Below are positions 4,916 through 5,603 of a DNA stretch of 5,603 nt, in pieces (position 1 is the first letter of the stretch; the number at the start of each line of letters is the position of its first letter). This stretch comes from Desulfobacca acetoxidans (lineage in GTDB: Bacteria > Desulfobacterota > Desulfobaccia > Desulfobaccales > 0-14-0-80-60-11), in NCBI GenBank assembly GCA_020723225.1, contig DYJG01000206.1, positions 1 through 5,603 on the forward strand, written 5' to 3'. The position numbers and the translations under genes were made by a program. The notes under the pieces are model-generated. The model had not been told where the DNA came from and made no database searches. It was given only the letters and a program-made list of their open reading frames with translations.

Positions 4916-5335
4916 TCAGCCGGCGGACGTGATTAAACGGGGCATGCTTTCCGGTTCCGCCGGGGCGCTTCCGGCCTTCTCCCGCCAGGCCAGCAAAAAG
5001 AGCATTTCCGGCCCGGGATTGCGCAGGGCATGGGCGACCCCCGGGAGAATGCGCACCAGGGTGCGGTGGCCGCTGAGCCGCCGCTCCCGGACCTCCCCTT
5101 CCTTTTCTTCCCAAATCAGAATTCCCTCACCCCCAAAAGTGAACAGATACTCTTGATGTCCGGGGTGGAGATGGTTGCCCCGCACCTCCCCGGGCGCAAT
5201 GGAAACCAGATGGAAGGTCCGCAACACGTCCGGGGGATCTTGGACCTCGGCCCGCCCCTGCCAGGGGAAGAAGACGAACCCCCGGGGGTCTTCCTTAATT
5301 TCTTCGGAGAGTTCGAGAAGCTCTATGACCGCCAT
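4916..5335 (-). CDS. Small single-domain cupin protein
   Basis: The protein has 139 residues. The first cupin motif fits exactly: Gly49, five residues, His55-x-His57, four residues, Glu62, six residues, Gly69, within GEVRGNHLHPGHQEYLFTFGG. The second motif is LPGVAH with His102 and Asn106 (H-x3-N). His55, His57, Glu62 and His102 would form a metal site. Size and the RGNHLH...EYLF sequence resemble sugar-modifying or sensing cupins near FdtA/WxcM and dTDP-sugar epimerases, but no neighbouring polysaccharide genes support that, so function is left open. Start ATG 5335 has GGAGG (5346-5342) 6 bases upstream. The C-terminal 20 residues are a Pro/Ala/Ser-rich tail. It converges on the membrane protein gene; the two stop codons lie almost symmetrically in an imperfect palindrome at 4900-4919, and no separate terminator is visible. 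Confidence 0.82.
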   Translation of the reverse strand: MAVIELLELSEEIKEDPRGFVFFPWQGRAEVQDPPDVLRTFHLVSIAPGEVRGNHLHPGHQEYLFTFGGEGILIWEEKEGEVRERRLSGHRTLVRILPGVAHALRNPGPEMLFLLAWREKAGSAPAEPESMPRLITSAG

Positions 5336-5355
5336 GTGTCGCCTCCGTCAGGAAA

Positions 5356-5383
5356 GAGTCCCGGGTTCCAAGTTCCGGGTTGA
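5356..5383 (-). repeat. Heptamer repeat cluster, same family as 435-462, opposite orientation
   Basis: Read on the plus strand, GAGTCCC (5356-5362), GGGTTCC (5363-5369), AAGTTCC (5370-5376) and GGGTTGA (5377-5383) follow with a 7-base period. AAGTTCC is the reverse complement of GGAACTT, the unit at 442-455. The copies are more diverged here. The cluster lies about 20 bases upstream of the cupin start, so it may sit in that gene's leader. Confidence 0.6.
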
Positions 5384-5409
5384 GACCTCTGCGAAAGTCC
5401 CCCCCACTT

Positions 5410-5444
5410 GTCATTCTGAGGGAGCGGAGCGACCGAAGAATCTC
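5410..5444 (+). repeat. Dispersed REP-like repeat, copy A
   Basis: The element begins GTCATTCTGAGG, has a GAGCGGAGCGACC middle and ends GAAGAATCTC. ATTCT (5413-5417) and AGAAT (5437-5441) pair, with GG/CC inside, giving a small hairpin. From general knowledge, sequences of this form (GTCATTCTGA...GAAGAATCTC) recur in the intergenic regions of many bacterial genomes. In this window it has a diverged inverted partner at 5520-5550. Confidence 0.7.
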
Positions 5445-5490
5445 GCTTTTGGCGGCAAGGCTTTTTCCGGCGGTGCCGATGGCTAAAAGC
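5445..5490. other. Hairpin between the two REP-like copies
   Basis: GCTTTTGG (5445-5452) pairs with CTAAAAGC (5483-5490), one G-T pair included. CGGCA (5453-5457) then pairs with TGCCG (5474-5478) across a four-base bulge on the right side. It could be part of the same repeat element. No T-run follows on the plus strand. Confidence 0.4.
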
Positions 5491-5519
5491 AGATTGGGAA
5501 AAAGGGTCGCCCAAAAACC

Positions 5520-5550
5520 AGATTCGCAACGAAGCTGCGCTCCGTTCAGA
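5520..5550 (-). repeat. Dispersed REP-like repeat, diverged inverted copy B
   Basis: On the minus strand this reads TCTGAACGGAGCGCAGC, then a variable stretch, then GAATCT. Copy A has TCTGA, GGAGCGGAGC and GAATCT in the same order, and B is two bases longer in the middle. The ends match exactly and the GGAGCG and AGC blocks are shared, but the rest is diverged, so homology is probable rather than certain. Confidence 0.5.
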
Positions 5551-5603
5551 CTCATCTTCGACAGTTGGGTGTGGTTTTTAGGTATTTTTTAGGGCATAAG
5601 TTG
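5551..5603. other. Remaining intergenic sequence to the window edge
   Basis: No credible gene, promoter or terminator is visible. The stretch becomes T-rich toward the end (runs at 5576-5580 and 5585-5590). The 268 bases from 5336 to the end hold only the ribosome binding site of the cupin gene, the heptamer cluster and the REP-like element. Confidence 0.5.

Noticed and set aside
5410..5550. CRISPR array
   Set aside because: Only two diverged, inverted copies; no direct repeats with regular spacers anywhere in the window.
5295..5592. ORFs on both strands across the right-hand repeats
   Set aside because: They translate REP-like and heptamer repeat sequence and lack ribosome binding sites.
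1..5603. tRNA or rRNA genes
   Set aside because: I saw no cloverleaf with a GGTTCGAATCC-type T-arm and no conserved rRNA segments; a covariance-model search was not possible here.

Overview
The window reads as a chromosomal segment of a moderately GC-rich, motile Gram-negative bacterium. An anaerobic Desulfobacterota ("delta-proteobacterial") type is my best guess. This rests on flagellar genes, a c-type cytochrome with a Sec signal, and several kinds of short intergenic repeats. The taxonomic call is inference, not proof. No complete novel multi-gene system is visible; the most interesting material is in the intergenic regions.

Layout. (1) 1-350, plus strand: the C-terminal end of a MinD/ParA-type ATPase most like FlhG/FleN, followed by heptamer repeats and a strong intrinsic terminator. 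(2) 466-1674, minus strand: a shortened FliD-like flagellar hook-associated protein convergent with the ATPase. About 140 bases upstream of its start is a sequence that closely matches a sigma-28 (FliA) flagellar promoter, TAAA-N15-GCCGATTA. A perfect Shine-Dalgarno lies upstream of the start but serves a four-codon mini-ORF in the same frame. (3) 1705-2031: a divergent intergenic region where the sigma-28 -10 element overlaps a plus-strand TATAAT, with leader hairpins and a possible 29-codon ORF. (4) 2032-3714, plus strand: a group II PLP-dependent amino-acid decarboxylase. (5) 3715-3868: a gap between convergent genes, filled by a large imperfect palindrome built of about 10-base units. (6) 3869-4411, minus strand: an exported cytochrome P460-family haem protein, divergent from (7) 4508-4903, plus strand: an unrecognised four-helix membrane protein. 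(8) 4916-5335, minus strand: a small cupin, converging on the membrane protein gene with a 12-base gap. (9) 5336-5603: no credible gene, but a heptamer cluster and a repeat seen twice in inverted orientation, resembling a REP doublet.

How they work together. The ATPase and the FliD-like protein point to the edge of a flagellar region, and the sigma-28 promoter fits a late flagellar gene. The decarboxylase, P460 cytochrome, membrane protein and cupin are separate transcription units with no obvious shared pathway. The P460/membrane-protein pair shares a promoter region of about 100 bases and could be co-regulated.
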